A stretch of 15,550 nucleotides of DNA from an uncultured Verrucomicrobiota bacterium. GTDB lineage: Bacteria; Verrucomicrobiota; Verrucomicrobiia; Limisphaerales; UBA9464. Position 1 is the stretch's first letter. Every line of letters begins with the position of its first letter. A program made the translations under genes and the position numbers. The DNA is taken from contig CAIYFP010000130.1 in NCBI GenBank assembly GCA_903925515.1, positions 1 through 15,550 on the forward strand, in the 5' to 3' direction. Shown in pieces: positions 1-8,106 of the stretch. The notes under the pieces are model-generated. The model was not told where the DNA came from, searched no databases, and worked only from the letters and a program-made list of their open reading frames with translations.

Positions 1-1148
1 CCGCGTTGGCGGAGGTCGGTGAGGAGAGCGAAGCAGGGTTGGTCGGTTTCCTTGCATTGCTGGCGGATGCCGCCAGGGAGGCCGCCGTGCTGGTCCCAGC
101 CTTGATGGTACAACTGGATGAAGCGGACGCCGCGTTCGGCAAGGCGACGGGCGAGGAGGCAATTGGAGGCGAAGGTGCCGGGCTTGCTGACGTCCGGGCC
201 GTAGAGGTCGAGGACGGACTGGGGTTCCTTGGAGAGGTCCACGGCATCGGGGACGGAGGATTGCATGCGGTAGGCCATCTCGTATTGGGAGATGCGAGCG
301 TCGATTTCGGCGTCGCCGGACTCGGCGCGTTGGAGGTCGTGGAGGTCGCGGAGGCGGTCGAGCATGGCGCGGCGTGAGGCGTCGTCGATGCCCGGGGGGT
401 TGGAGAGGTAGAGGACGGGCTCGCGACCGGCGCGGAACTGGACGCCTTGATGGCCTGAGGGGAGGAAGCCTGGGCCCCAGAGGCGGGAGTAGAGGGGTTG
501 ATCGACCTTGCCGCGGGTGACGAGGACGACGAACGCGGGGAGGTTGGCGTTCATGGAGCCGAGGCCGTAGTGGACCCATGCGCCGAGGCTGGGGCGACCG
601 GAGACCTGGGAGCCGGTCTGGAGGAAGGTGATGGCGGGGTCGTGGTTGATGGCCTCGGAGAAGACGGAGCGGACGACGCACAGTTCGTCCACGACCTTGG
701 CGGTGTGTGGGAGGAGCTCGCTGACCCACGAGCCGGACTTGCCATGGCGCGCGAACTTGAAGGCGGAACCGGCGAGGGGGAGGGAGGCTTGGTTGCCGGA
801 CATGCCGGTGAGGCGTTGGCCGCGCCGGACGGAGTCGGGGAGTTCCTCGCCGTGACGTTGGTTGAGGACGGGCTTGGGATCCCATGTCTCGATCTGGGAG
901 GGACCGCCGGACATGAAGAGGTAGATGACGCGCTTGGCGCGGGGCGCATGGTGGGTGGCCTTGAGGAACGCGCCCTCGCCGACGCCCGAGGGCGGCCCGG
1001 CCGCATGGATGGGCGGGCCCATGAGGTCGGCGAGGGCCATGGCGCCGAGGCCCATGCCGAAGCGTCCGAGGAACTGGCGTTTGCTGAGGCCGAGGGACGG
1101 GAGGGGGCCGGTGCAGGCGGACGCGGGGAGGTCCATGGGATGATTCAT
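1..1148 (-). CDS. DUF1501 (sulfatase-like fold) secreted protein, 3' end outside window
   Basis: This is the first 382 residues of a DUF1501 protein, read without a stop to the left edge. The start ATG (1148-1146) overlaps the TGA of the upstream cytochrome gene as ATGA, which suggests translational coupling; no Shine-Dalgarno is seen. Residues 22-27 read SKRQFL, followed by a Gly/Ala-rich hydrophobic stretch to about residue 43. This resembles a Tat signal with Lys-Arg instead of the usual Arg-Arg. Family hallmarks are GGPSQIETWDPKP (81-93), the INHDPA region (168-172) and GWDQHGG (350-356). DUF1501 proteins belong to the alkaline phosphatase/sulfatase-like superfamily and are usually about 450-490 residues long, so roughly 80-100 residues lie outside. 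The biochemical role is not established. Pairing with a PSCyt1/DUF1549/DUF1553 gene is the standard arrangement in Planctomycetota and Verrucomicrobiota. Confidence 0.93.
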   Translation of the reverse strand, partial: MNHPMDLPASACTGPLPSLGLSKRQFLGRFGMGLGAMALADLMGPPIHAAGPPSGVGEGAFLKATHHAPRAKRVIYLFMSGGPSQIETWDPKPVLNQRHGEELPDSVRRGQRLTGMSGNQASLPLAGSAFKFARHGKSGSWVSELLPHTAKVVDELCVVRSVFSEAINHDPAITFLQTGSQVSGRPSLGAWVHYGLGSMNANLPAFVVLVTRGKVDQPLYSRLWGPGFLPSGHQGVQFRAGREPVLYLSNPPGIDDASRRAMLDRLRDLHDLQRAESGDAEIDARISQYEMAYRMQSSVPDAVDLSKEPQSVLDLYGPDVSKPGTFASNCLLARRLAERGVRFIQLYHQGWDQHGGLPGGIRQQCKETDQPCFALLTDLRQR

Positions 1149-4100
1149 CGCTTCATGACGAACTCGTCGTGGTTCATGAGGGTGGAGACCACCACGGTGG
1201 CGGCGGCCAGCTCGGGGGCGGGAATGGCGGGGTCGGCGGGGATTTCGCCGACCTTGAGGAATTGGCGTGCGGACTCTGGGTTGGCGGCGAAGAGGACGCG
1301 TTGCTGGGAGAGGAGTTGGGCCATGACGGCGGACTCGGGCGCGGAGGCGTCGCGGCCCATGACGCGGCGGAAGACGCGGGCGAGGCGGGAGGGGTCGTCG
1401 GGGGCGGCTTCGAGCCATGAGCGTTGGGCGAGGACGCGTGCGGCCTCGAGGAACTGGGGGTCGTTGAGGAGGACGAGGGCCTGGAGGGGGGTGGTGGTGG
1501 TGTCGCGCTTGGCGGTGCAGACCTCGCGGGAGGGGGCGTCGAAGGTGAGCATGGAGGGAGGGGGCGCGGTGCGGCGCCAGAAGGTGTAGAGGCTGCGGCG
1601 GTAGAGGGCCTCGCCCTTGTCCTGGGAATAGGACTTGCCGGTGCCCGCGTCCTCCCAGACGCCGGGGGGTTGGTAGGGCTTGACGGAGCGGCCGCCGATC
1701 TTGCTGGCGAGCAGGCCGCTGGCGGCGAGGGCGCGGTCGCGGAGGACCTCGGCGGGCAGGCGATGACGCGGGCCGCGGGCGAGCCAGACGTTGTCGGGGT
1801 CGATGGCGCGCGAGGCGGCGGTGCCGGAGGACGCCTGGCGGTAGGTGGCGGACGTGACGATGAGGCGGTGCAGGGCCTTGCGGTCCCAGCCCGACTGCAT
1901 GAAGCGATGGGAGAGCCAGTCGAGGAGCTCGGGGTGGGACGGGGCGCGGCCTTGGTTGCCGAAGTCCTCGACGGTGGAGACGAGGCCGCGCCCGAAGTGG
2001 AGCTTCCATGCGCGGTTGACGGCGACGCGGGAGGCGAGGGGGTTTGCGGGATGGGTGAGCCAGCGTGCGAAGCCGAGGCGATTCCGGGGCAGGTCGTCCG
2101 GCATGGGAAAGATGCGGGAGGGCACGTCGCGCTCGACGGGAGCGGCGGGGGCGTCGTAGGCGCCGCGCGCGAGGACGTGGGTGGGGCGGGGCCGTTCCAT
2201 TTCCTTCATCACCATCATCTCCTTGAGGCCGGTGACGAAGGCGTCCTCGTCGGCGCGGGCGGTGGCGAGGGCGGCGCGGGCTTTGGCGACGGATGGATTC
2301 GCGCGGTGGGCGTGCCATTCGGCGAGGTCTGCGGGGGAGGGCGCGGCCGCGACGCCCGCGAGTTGGGAGACCTCCCATGGGGTCAGGGCGACGCCATGGA
2401 CGACGAGGTCGTCGATGCGGCCGTTGCGGAAGCCGTTGTCCCGGAAGCGGGCGCCGAGGGAGAGCGAGAGCGAGCCGGCGGAGGAATCGCCCCATTCGCC
2501 GCGATGGCGGATGTCCTTGTAGAGGTTGTCGCGGACGACCTCGGCATGGGCGCGGCGTCCGTTGACGTAGAGGGCGAGGCCGGCGGCGGTGCTGGAGCCG
2601 TCGTAGGTGACGGTGACATGAGACCATTCGCCGACGGGGAGCTTCTCGGCTGCGCGGATGGCGATGGCGTTGCCGGGCCAGAAGTGGATGAGGCCGAAGA
2701 AGGGGCGGCCTGCATCCAGGACGAGCTCGTAGCCGCGGGAGCCGGAGTCGGTCCATGCCTGGGAGAGGTGAAGGACGACGGCGCGGGGGCGGGTCTCGGC
2801 GGGCTTGAGCCACAGGCTGATGGAGAAGGGGTCGTAGCGTGCGAAGCGACCGACGCCCGGGCAGGAGACGGCGTCGTCGCCATTGAACGCGAGGACCTTG
2901 CTGGCCCGGTCCTCGACGAGCTTGATGGCGCCCTCGGCGGCGCCGTTGGTGGAGACGCCGTTGGGGGACTTTCCGCCGTCGGCCTTGTCGAAGGCGTAGG
3001 AGGCGAGGGGCGCGGGGAGCGCGGGTGCGGGCGGCGTGGAGGGCGGGGCGGCGGACCGGAGGGCGTTGGAGAGCCGTTGGCTGGCGAGGGCGACGGCCTG
3101 CCTGAGCTCGGCGTGCCTTCGTTGGTCGCCCTCGCGGTAGAGGAACATGGTGGGCGTGGGCGTGGCGGTGGTGAAGTGGGAGTAGAGGCCGGACTCGTCG
3201 ATGTTGTTGAAGAAGGCGGCGATGGAGTAGTAGTCGCGATGGGAGATGGGGTCGTACTTGTGGTCATGGCAACGGCTGCACTCGAGGGTGAGGCCGAGCA
3301 TGGAGGTGCCGACGGTATGGACGCGGTCGGCGACGTATTCCTGGCGCCATTCCTCCTCGATGCTGCCGCCCTCGTTGGTTTGGCGGTGAAGGCGGTTGAA
3401 GGCGGTGGCGAGGACTTGGTCCTGGGTGGGGTTGGGCAGGAGATCCCCGGCCAGTTGCCATGTCAGGAACTGGTCATGGGGCAGGTTCTCGTTGATGGCG
3501 CGCACCACCCAGTCGCGCCATGGCGACATGTCGCGTTCGACGTCGGACTGGAAGCCGTAGGTATCGGCGTAGCGTGCGAGGTCGAGCCATTCGCGGGCGA
3601 GATGCTCGCCGAAGCGTGGCGAGGCGAGGAGTCGATCGACGTAGGCCTCGTAGGCAGCGGGGGAGGGGTCGGAGGCGAGGCGTAGGAGGTCGTCGTCGGA
3701 GGGGGGAAGGCCGGTGAGGTCGAGGGCGACGCGTCGTGCGAGCTCGGGGGTGGAAGCGGCGGGGGAGGGTTGGAGGCCCTCGGCTTCGAGACGATGAAGG
3801 ACGAAGCGGTCGAGGTCATGGAGGGCCCAGCCGGGCGTGCGGGGCGCGGGAACCTTGGGAGGCCTGACGGGCTCGAAGGCCCAGTGCTTGCCCCATGGGG
3901 CACCCTCGGCGACCCAACGCTTCAGGGTGTCCTTTTGGGTGCTGGACAAGGGCTTGTGGGTCTCGGGCGGGGGCATGACCTCGTCGGGGTCGGCGAGGTC
4001 CAGCCGATGGATGAGTTCGCTGGCCTCGGGCTTGCCCGGGACGAGGGCCGCCCGTCCGTTCTTGCTGGGCTTGATGGCCGCCTCGCGGAGGTCGAGGCGC

Positions 4101-4291
4101 AGGCCGGCCTTGCGTCCGGTTTCGGAGGGGCCATGGCAATGGAAGCAATGGTCCGAGAGGATGGGCAGGACGTCGCGTGAGAAGTCCACGGGAGCGGCGG
4201 AGGCTTCGAGGAGGGGCATGGCGATGGCGACGGTAGAGGCCATGGAGGCAAGCCAACGGAGGCACCGGGAACGTGACGCGCGCTTCGTCAT
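1145..4291 (-). CDS. Secreted planctomycete-type cytochrome: PSCyt1 + DUF1549 + LamG + DUF1553
   Basis: The protein has 1048 residues from ATG 4291-4289. An upstream extension of the same frame runs inside the dehydrogenase gene and is not used, because the chosen start gives a clean signal peptide: basic N-terminus, hydrophobic core at about 11-30, cleavage after ASA (about 30-33). Domains in order are PSCyt1 with a heme c motif CFHCH (49-53) and MPPPETH (106-112); DUF1549/PSCyt2 (about 158-365) with a second CxxCH, CSRCH (338-342), in a CHDHKYDPI context; a LamG/concanavalin-like module (about 428-640) with FSISLWLKP and WSHVTVTYDG; and DUF1553/PSD1 (about 735-1035) with NRAWKLHFGRGLV and the DTTTTPLQALVLLNDP region. 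It probably works in the periplasm or at the cell surface, with LamG as a ligand-binding module. No substrate is known. Its stop overlaps the DUF1501 start by 4 bp. Confidence 0.93.
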   Translation of the reverse strand: MTKRASRSRCLRWLASMASTVAIAMPLLEASAAPVDFSRDVLPILSDHCFHCHGPSETGRKAGLRLDLREAAIKPSKNGRAALVPGKPEASELIHRLDLADPDEVMPPPETHKPLSSTQKDTLKRWVAEGAPWGKHWAFEPVRPPKVPAPRTPGWALHDLDRFVLHRLEAEGLQPSPAASTPELARRVALDLTGLPPSDDDLLRLASDPSPAAYEAYVDRLLASPRFGEHLAREWLDLARYADTYGFQSDVERDMSPWRDWVVRAINENLPHDQFLTWQLAGDLLPNPTQDQVLATAFNRLHRQTNEGGSIEEEWRQEYVADRVHTVGTSMLGLTLECSRCHDHKYDPISHRDYYSIAAFFNNIDESGLYSHFTTATPTPTMFLYREGDQRRHAELRQAVALASQRLSNALRSAAPPSTPPAPALPAPLASYAFDKADGGKSPNGVSTNGAAEGAIKLVEDRASKVLAFNGDDAVSCPGVGRFARYDPFSISLWLKPAETRPRAVVLHLSQAWTDSGSRGYELVLDAGRPFFGLIHFWPGNAIAIRAAEKLPVGEWSHVTVTYDGSSTAAGLALYVNGRRAHAEVVRDNLYKDIRHRGEWGDSSAGSLSLSLGARFRDNGFRNGRIDDLVVHGVALTPWEVSQLAGVAAAPSPADLAEWHAHRANPSVAKARAALATARADEDAFVTGLKEMMVMKEMERPRPTHVLARGAYDAPAAPVERDVPSRIFPMPDDLPRNRLGFARWLTHPANPLASRVAVNRAWKLHFGRGLVSTVEDFGNQGRAPSHPELLDWLSHRFMQSGWDRKALHRLIVTSATYRQASSGTAASRAIDPDNVWLARGPRHRLPAEVLRDRALAASGLLASKIGGRSVKPYQPPGVWEDAGTGKSYSQDKGEALYRRSLYTFWRRTAPPPSMLTFDAPSREVCTAKRDTTTTPLQALVLLNDPQFLEAARVLAQRSWLEAAPDDPSRLARVFRRVMGRDASAPESAVMAQLLSQQRVLFAANPESARQFLKVGEIPADPAIPAPELAAATVVVSTLMNHDEFVMKR

Positions 4292-4400
4292 GTGAATGAG
4301 GGAACGATGTTCAAGACGCGGGGCCAATTCATCCCCAATCTTGCTTCGCACGGAACATTTCAGGGGCGGCCGCGCCGTGCCGGAGCCGGGACCGGGGCGA

Positions 4401-4436
4401 CGGGCGCGACGGGCGCGACGGGCGCGACGGGCGCGA
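4401..4436. repeat. 9-bp tandem repeat, four perfect copies
   Basis: The unit cgggcgcga occurs four times back to back at 4401, 4410, 4419 and 4428, preceded by a degenerate copy ending at 4400. It lies in the 200-bp spacer between the zinc dehydrogenase stop and the cytochrome start, about 110 bp upstream of the latter. No protein is assigned here. It could be a slippage-prone minisatellite or a protein-binding array upstream of the cytochrome operon. Confidence 0.85.
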
Positions 4437-4462
4437 GGGTCGGGCGTGCACTGGGGAGGAAC

Positions 4463-4486
4463 GCCCGCCCGGGAGACGAGGCGGGC
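4463..4486 (-). terminator. GC hairpin just after the zinc dehydrogenase stop
   Basis: A 7-bp inverted repeat (gcccgcc at 4463-4469, ggcgggc at 4480-4486) with a 10-nt loop starts 5 bp after the TAG stop of the dehydrogenase on the minus strand. It lacks a clear U-tract, so it may be a weak or factor-assisted terminator or an RNA-stabilising stem. If it works, it separates the sugar genes from the cytochrome/DUF1501 pair. Confidence 0.35.
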
Positions 4487-4491
4487 ATGGG

Positions 4492-5517
4492 CTAGACCTC
4501 GACGACGGCCTTGATCACGCCGGTGGCGGGGTCCAGCCATTGGCCGAACATGTTTGGGACGTCGTCCATGCGGGCGTGATGGGTGATCCACGGGCGGGTG
4601 TCGATGCGGCCGGACCCGATGAGGTCGATGATCCGGGGGAAGTCGCCCGTGCGGGCGTTGCGGGAGGCCATCAGGGTAAGCTCGCGCCGGTGGAGGACCG
4701 GGGCATGGGGGAACTCGAGGTTTTGCTGGGTGATGCCCACGAAGACGACGCGCGCCCCGTGGGCCGCGAAGTCCATGGCGCGGGCCATGGACCGGGCGTT
4801 GCCGGTGGCGTCCACGATGACGTCGGCCATCTGACCCGAGGACAGGGCGGCCAGCGACTCGAAGTCCGAGTCGTCGCCGCGGGTCTGGAAGGTGTCGGGC
4901 ACGCGCATTTTTTCGCGGACGAACGCGAGGCGGGAGGGTTGGAGGTCGGTGACGACGGACTTGGCGCCGGACAACCTTGCGAACTCGATGACGGACAGGC
5001 CGATGGGTCCGGCGCCGATGACGAGGACGTGTTCCCCGGGGCGGGGTTGGGCGCGGTCGATGGCATGGCAACCGATGGCGAGGGTTTCCACGAGGGCGGC
5101 TTGGTCGTGGGACAGTGCGGGCGCGGGATGGAGCTTGCGCGCGGGGAGGACGATGCGTTCGGCAAGCCCGCCGTCGCACATGACGCCGAGGGTCTTGTGA
5201 TGTTGGCAGGCGTTGGTATAGCCGCGTTGGCAGGCGTAGCAGCGCTGGCAATTGATGTAGGGCTCCACCGAGCAACGGTCGCCCGGCTGGACGTTGGAGA
5301 CGCCCTCGCCGACGGCGAGGACCTCCACGCCCAGCTCATGGCCGGGGATGCGCGGGTAGGAGAAGAACGGCATCTTGCCGAGGTACCCGGAGAGGTCGGT
5401 GCCGCAGATGCCCACGCGATGGACGCGCAGGAGGGCCTCGCCTGGGCCCGGGGGCTGGGGCTCCGGGATCTCGACGCGGCGCCATGCGAGGGGTTTTTCG
5501 AGCTGGAGTGCCTTCAT
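4492..5517 (-). CDS. Zinc-dependent medium-chain dehydrogenase (candidate L-galactonate 5-dehydrogenase)
   Basis: This 341-residue protein belongs to the sorbitol/threonine-dehydrogenase-like branch of zinc alcohol dehydrogenases. Predicted catalytic zinc ligands are Cys38 (VGICGTD), His60-Glu61 (PGHE) and Glu144. The structural zinc site is Cys90, Cys93, Cys96 and Cys104. The Rossmann motif GAGPIG is at 168-173, with Asp191 at the end of the second strand, favouring NAD over NADP. ATG 5517 is chosen because MKALQLEKP is the usual family N-terminus; an in-frame upstream ATG at 5577 would add 20 Pro/Ser-rich residues and overlap the preceding gene. The spacing to the aldo/keto reductase stop is 31 bp, so co-transcription is likely. 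The family oxidises secondary alcohols of sugars and sugar acids. With a UxaE-type epimerase and an aldose dehydrogenase nearby, L-galactonate to D-tagaturonate is the best guess. A fuconate or other polyol substrate remains possible. Confidence 0.92.
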   Translation of the reverse strand: MKALQLEKPLAWRRVEIPEPQPPGPGEALLRVHRVGICGTDLSGYLGKMPFFSYPRIPGHELGVEVLAVGEGVSNVQPGDRCSVEPYINCQRCYACQRGYTNACQHHKTLGVMCDGGLAERIVLPARKLHPAPALSHDQAALVETLAIGCHAIDRAQPRPGEHVLVIGAGPIGLSVIEFARLSGAKSVVTDLQPSRLAFVREKMRVPDTFQTRGDDSDFESLAALSSGQMADVIVDATGNARSMARAMDFAAHGARVVFVGITQQNLEFPHAPVLHRRELTLMASRNARTGDFPRIIDLIGSGRIDTRPWITHHARMDDVPNMFGQWLDPATGVIKAVVEV

Positions 5518-5548
5518 GGGAGGGCTGGGCTGGGGCAGGGAGCAGGGG

Positions 5549-6481
5549 CTAGTTGTTCTCGGGGAGGCCCTCGGCATGGCCGACGTTGTGGACGGGGGCG
5601 AAGAGGGCCTTGACCTCGGCGAGGAGGTCTGAGTCGAGGGGTTGTGCGAGCCATTGGGCCCAGCGGCGGATGTTGGCGGGGTTGGCGGAGCCGGCGACGG
5701 TGCTGGCGATCCCGGGGTGGGAGCAGGAGAATTGGAGGGCCAGCTGGGCGATGTCCACGCCGCGTGCGGCGCAGAGCTCGGCCGTGCGGCGTGCGGCGGC
5801 CTTCACGGGCTCGGGTTCCTTGAGCCACGCGGGGAGTGGGGCGTTGGTGAGGAGGCGTGCGCTGAACGGGCCCGCGTTGATGGCGCCGATGCCCTTGGCC
5901 GCTAGGTAGGGGAGGGTTTCGTCGGCGAACCGCGTGTTCTGCAACGTGTATTGGTTGTAGCTGAGGACGCAGTCCACGTCGGCTTGGTCGCAGACGAAGC
6001 GGAAGATTTTCTGGGGATAGCCGCTGAACCCGATGAAGCGGAGCTTGCCCGCCTGTTGGGCCTTGCGGAGCGCCGGCAACGTCTCGTCCACCACCTGCTG
6101 CATCGGGACGAACTCGATGTCATGGCAGAGCACGATGTCGAGGTGGTCCGTGCGGAGGCGGTGGAGGCTGACGTCCACGGACTCCGCGACGCGCCGCGCC
6201 GAGAAGTCGAAGTGTTGGAGGTCATAACGGCCGAGCTTGGTGCAAAGGGTGTATTGTTCGCGTGGGACGCCTTGCAGGGCGACGCCGAGCAGCACCTCGC
6301 TCATGCCGCGGCCGTAGAACGGCGAGGTGTCGATGAAGTTCATGCCATGATCGAGGGCGACGCGAACGGAGGCGATGGCGTCGTCGAGGGTGACGTTCCG
6401 GAACTCCTGGCCGAGGGACGACGCGCCGAAGCCGAGCACGGGAAGGGTGAGGCCGGTGCGGCCGAGCGTGCGGGTTTGCAT
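5549..6481 (-). CDS. Aldo/keto reductase, L-galactose/L-fucose (D-threo-aldose) 1-dehydrogenase-like
   Basis: This 310-residue protein has an aldo/keto reductase TIM barrel. The catalytic tetrad is readable: Asp51 and Tyr56 in FIDTSPFYG, Lys82 in CTKLGRY, and His120 in LCHDIE. The N-terminus MQTRTLGRTGLTLPVLGFGASSL and the segment IGFSGYP (about 155-161) match the branch that oxidises aldoses at C1 (plant L-galactose dehydrogenase, bacterial D-threo-aldose dehydrogenase). The product would be an aldonolactone. ATG 6481 begins directly at the first barrel strand, so the start is secure, although no Shine-Dalgarno is seen. It lies 53 bp after the UxaE-family gene and 31 bp before the zinc dehydrogenase, suggesting one transcript. 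Substrate assignment between L-galactose and L-fucose is inferred from context. A general aldo/keto reductase role is the alternative. Confidence 0.92.
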   Translation of the reverse strand: MQTRTLGRTGLTLPVLGFGASSLGQEFRNVTLDDAIASVRVALDHGMNFIDTSPFYGRGMSEVLLGVALQGVPREQYTLCTKLGRYDLQHFDFSARRVAESVDVSLHRLRTDHLDIVLCHDIEFVPMQQVVDETLPALRKAQQAGKLRFIGFSGYPQKIFRFVCDQADVDCVLSYNQYTLQNTRFADETLPYLAAKGIGAINAGPFSARLLTNAPLPAWLKEPEPVKAAARRTAELCAARGVDIAQLALQFSCSHPGIASTVAGSANPANIRRWAQWLAQPLDSDLLAEVKALFAPVHNVGHAEGLPENN

Positions 6482-6534
6482 GCGATGGAGGGGTGGGCCG
6501 TGGGGTTACGAGGGGGGGATGGGCGAGGCTGGAC

Positions 6535-7785
6535 TCAGCCGACGAGGAGTGGACGCAGGTGCCGGCGCAGGAGGTTGTCGGTCACGTTGCGTCCCACGAC
6601 GTCGCGATGGGCGACGAGGAGGTCGGTGAAGGCCTTGCCGCGCCGGGCGGCGAGCTTGAAGGAGACGTGGATCAACTGGCGCAGGCCGGGGTCGAATCGC
6701 GGGTCGGAAGGCTCGTGGCGCAGCGCGGCGGCGAACCTTGCGCCGTCCCAGCCCGCGACGTCGGCAACCGAGGGGAGGCGGGACGGGTTGATGTCGATGA
6801 CGGACGCATACGGGGCGCACAACGCCTCCACATGGTCGAGGGCCTCGGCGTGGATGGACTTGGCGAAGGCGAGTCCGTCCGGGCCGGACTCGGCGAGGCC
6901 GATGACCTCCTCGAGCCATGTGGTGCCCGCGGTCTTGAGGTGGACGCCGGCGCCGGTGCGCGCCAGGGCGCGACGGATGACGGGGTAGAGGGAGAACTTG
7001 TCGCTGCCGGAGTGCACGGAGAGCTTGAGGTTTGCGGGGAGGCCGTAGGTGCGAACGGCATGGGCGATGACGGCGAGGTCGTCGTTGAACTCGCGCTCGA
7101 ACCGGGCGAGGTCGCCGACGTAGTCCACGCCCTTGTTGAAGCGGCCGGTGAACTTGGGCGCGATGGTCTGCAAGGGCACGCGTTCCTCGGCCAGCGCGGC
7201 GAGGATGACGAGCAGGGCGGGGGGCGTCTGGGGCTCGTCGGTCTCGTCCATGGAAACCTCGGCGATGAACGAGCCGGCTCCCTTGGCGGCCTCGATGTGG
7301 CGATGGAGCCGTGCGGCCTCGCCCACGGCGGAGAGGTACTGGGTGGCGCAGGCGACCACGTCGGCCCGGCCGGTGCGGATGGCGCCATGGATGCCGGGGA
7401 TGCGAAGCTCGCCGACGAGTTCGGGGTGCCGGTCCGCGAAGGCCTCGGCCTCGCCCGGCCCCGGCGGCTGCCCGATGGAGTCTGCGACGTCGATGGTGAA
7501 GAAGTCCGAGTGCGGGATGTAGCGGTCCACGGTGCCGAGGCGGATGTGGTCGGCATCGACGTGCCATGGGTGGGTCCAATTGGCGGCGGCGACGGCGGAG
7601 CGTGCGGCGGCGAGGACGGACTCGGGGCAGGAGCCGATGAAGGAGTGCTCGCGGTTGGACTTGTTCCAGACCGGGACGACGAGTGGGCCGTCCTTGAGGA
7701 GTTCGGAACAGGCGCGGAGCTGGGCGGCGGCCTGGTGGGCGAACCGGTCGCCGACCCCGATGGAGAAGCGCGAGAGCTGAATCAT
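6535..7785 (-). CDS. uxaE: Tagaturonate epimerase family protein (UxaE-like)
   Basis: This 416-residue protein resembles the UxaE family, whose characterised members interconvert D-tagaturonate and D-fructuronate in hexuronate catabolism. It is probably cytoplasmic, as no signal peptide is seen. Conserved-looking segments include SIGVGDRFAHQ (8-18) at the start, HVDADHIRLG (75-84), EVSMDETD (176-183), APKFTGRFNKGVDYVGD (209-225), SVHSGSDKFSLYP (256-268), HLKTAGTTWLEE (282-293) and IHAEALDHVE (311-320). These are rich in His, Asp and Glu, as expected for a metal-dependent sugar-acid epimerase. ATG 7785 is the natural start, a few residues before the first motif; no Shine-Dalgarno precedes it. 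It is the first gene of a likely three-gene operon with the aldo/keto reductase and zinc dehydrogenase. Family assignment is from recalled motifs. The exact substrate pair is less certain than the family. Confidence 0.8.
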   Translation of the reverse strand: MIQLSRFSIGVGDRFAHQAAAQLRACSELLKDGPLVVPVWNKSNREHSFIGSCPESVLAAARSAVAAANWTHPWHVDADHIRLGTVDRYIPHSDFFTIDVADSIGQPPGPGEAEAFADRHPELVGELRIPGIHGAIRTGRADVVACATQYLSAVGEAARLHRHIEAAKGAGSFIAEVSMDETDEPQTPPALLVILAALAEERVPLQTIAPKFTGRFNKGVDYVGDLARFEREFNDDLAVIAHAVRTYGLPANLKLSVHSGSDKFSLYPVIRRALARTGAGVHLKTAGTTWLEEVIGLAESGPDGLAFAKSIHAEALDHVEALCAPYASVIDINPSRLPSVADVAGWDGARFAAALRHEPSDPRFDPGLRQLIHVSFKLAARRGKAFTDLLVAHRDVVGRNVTDNLLRRHLRPLLVG

Positions 7786-8090
7786 GAGCGAGTCGAGATG
7801 GGCGGCAGGCTATGGGAGCGTGCGGCGGAAGGGGAGCTTGAATTGCCCGCGACGATGCGATGGCCGTGGGGCGAACATCCCCGCGCAGGGAGGAGGGAAT
7901 CTCTCGATCCCCAAGCGGGCGGGTTGCGACAGGCTGCGTGCCGACGCGCCATCGTGGCGGATGGGCATGAACCCAAGCTTGATCACCTACGCGCCTGCCT
8001 TCCGCGTGTTTTCGCGTGAGGCATTGCCGGCATGCTCACTTACGGGATCGCCGAACGAGACGCTGTTTTTTGGTCACACGAAGATCAGGG

Positions 8091-8106
8091 CCAAGGCAGG
8101 CCTTGG
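8091..8106. repeat. Inverted repeat, 6-bp stem and 4-nt loop
   Basis: ccaagg at 8091-8096 and ccttgg at 8101-8106 flank cagg. A second 5-bp GC stem follows (ggggc 8112-8116 with gcccc 8128-8132). There is no U-tract. Two adjacent stems could form a structured leader or small RNA, but short stems are common in GC-rich DNA. Confidence 0.5.

Noticed and set aside
1424..3685. Long plus-strand open frame of 753 codons opposite the cytochrome gene
   Set aside because: It is Gly/Ala/Glu-rich without motifs and mirrors a clearly real minus-strand protein; C-rich codon positions in that gene suppress stops in this frame.
4292..5275. N-terminal extension of the cytochrome frame into the dehydrogenase gene
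   Set aside because: The extension is Arg/Pro/His-rich, overlaps a confident gene and would bury the signal peptide.
7782..7976. Minus-strand 64-codon frame ending in an ATGA overlap with the UxaE-like gene
   Set aside because: It needs a TTG start, and is Ser/Arg/Pro-rich; the overlap alone is weak evidence.
8064..8071. T-run as an intrinsic terminator
   Set aside because: No adequate GC stem lies directly upstream and no plus-strand gene ends before it.
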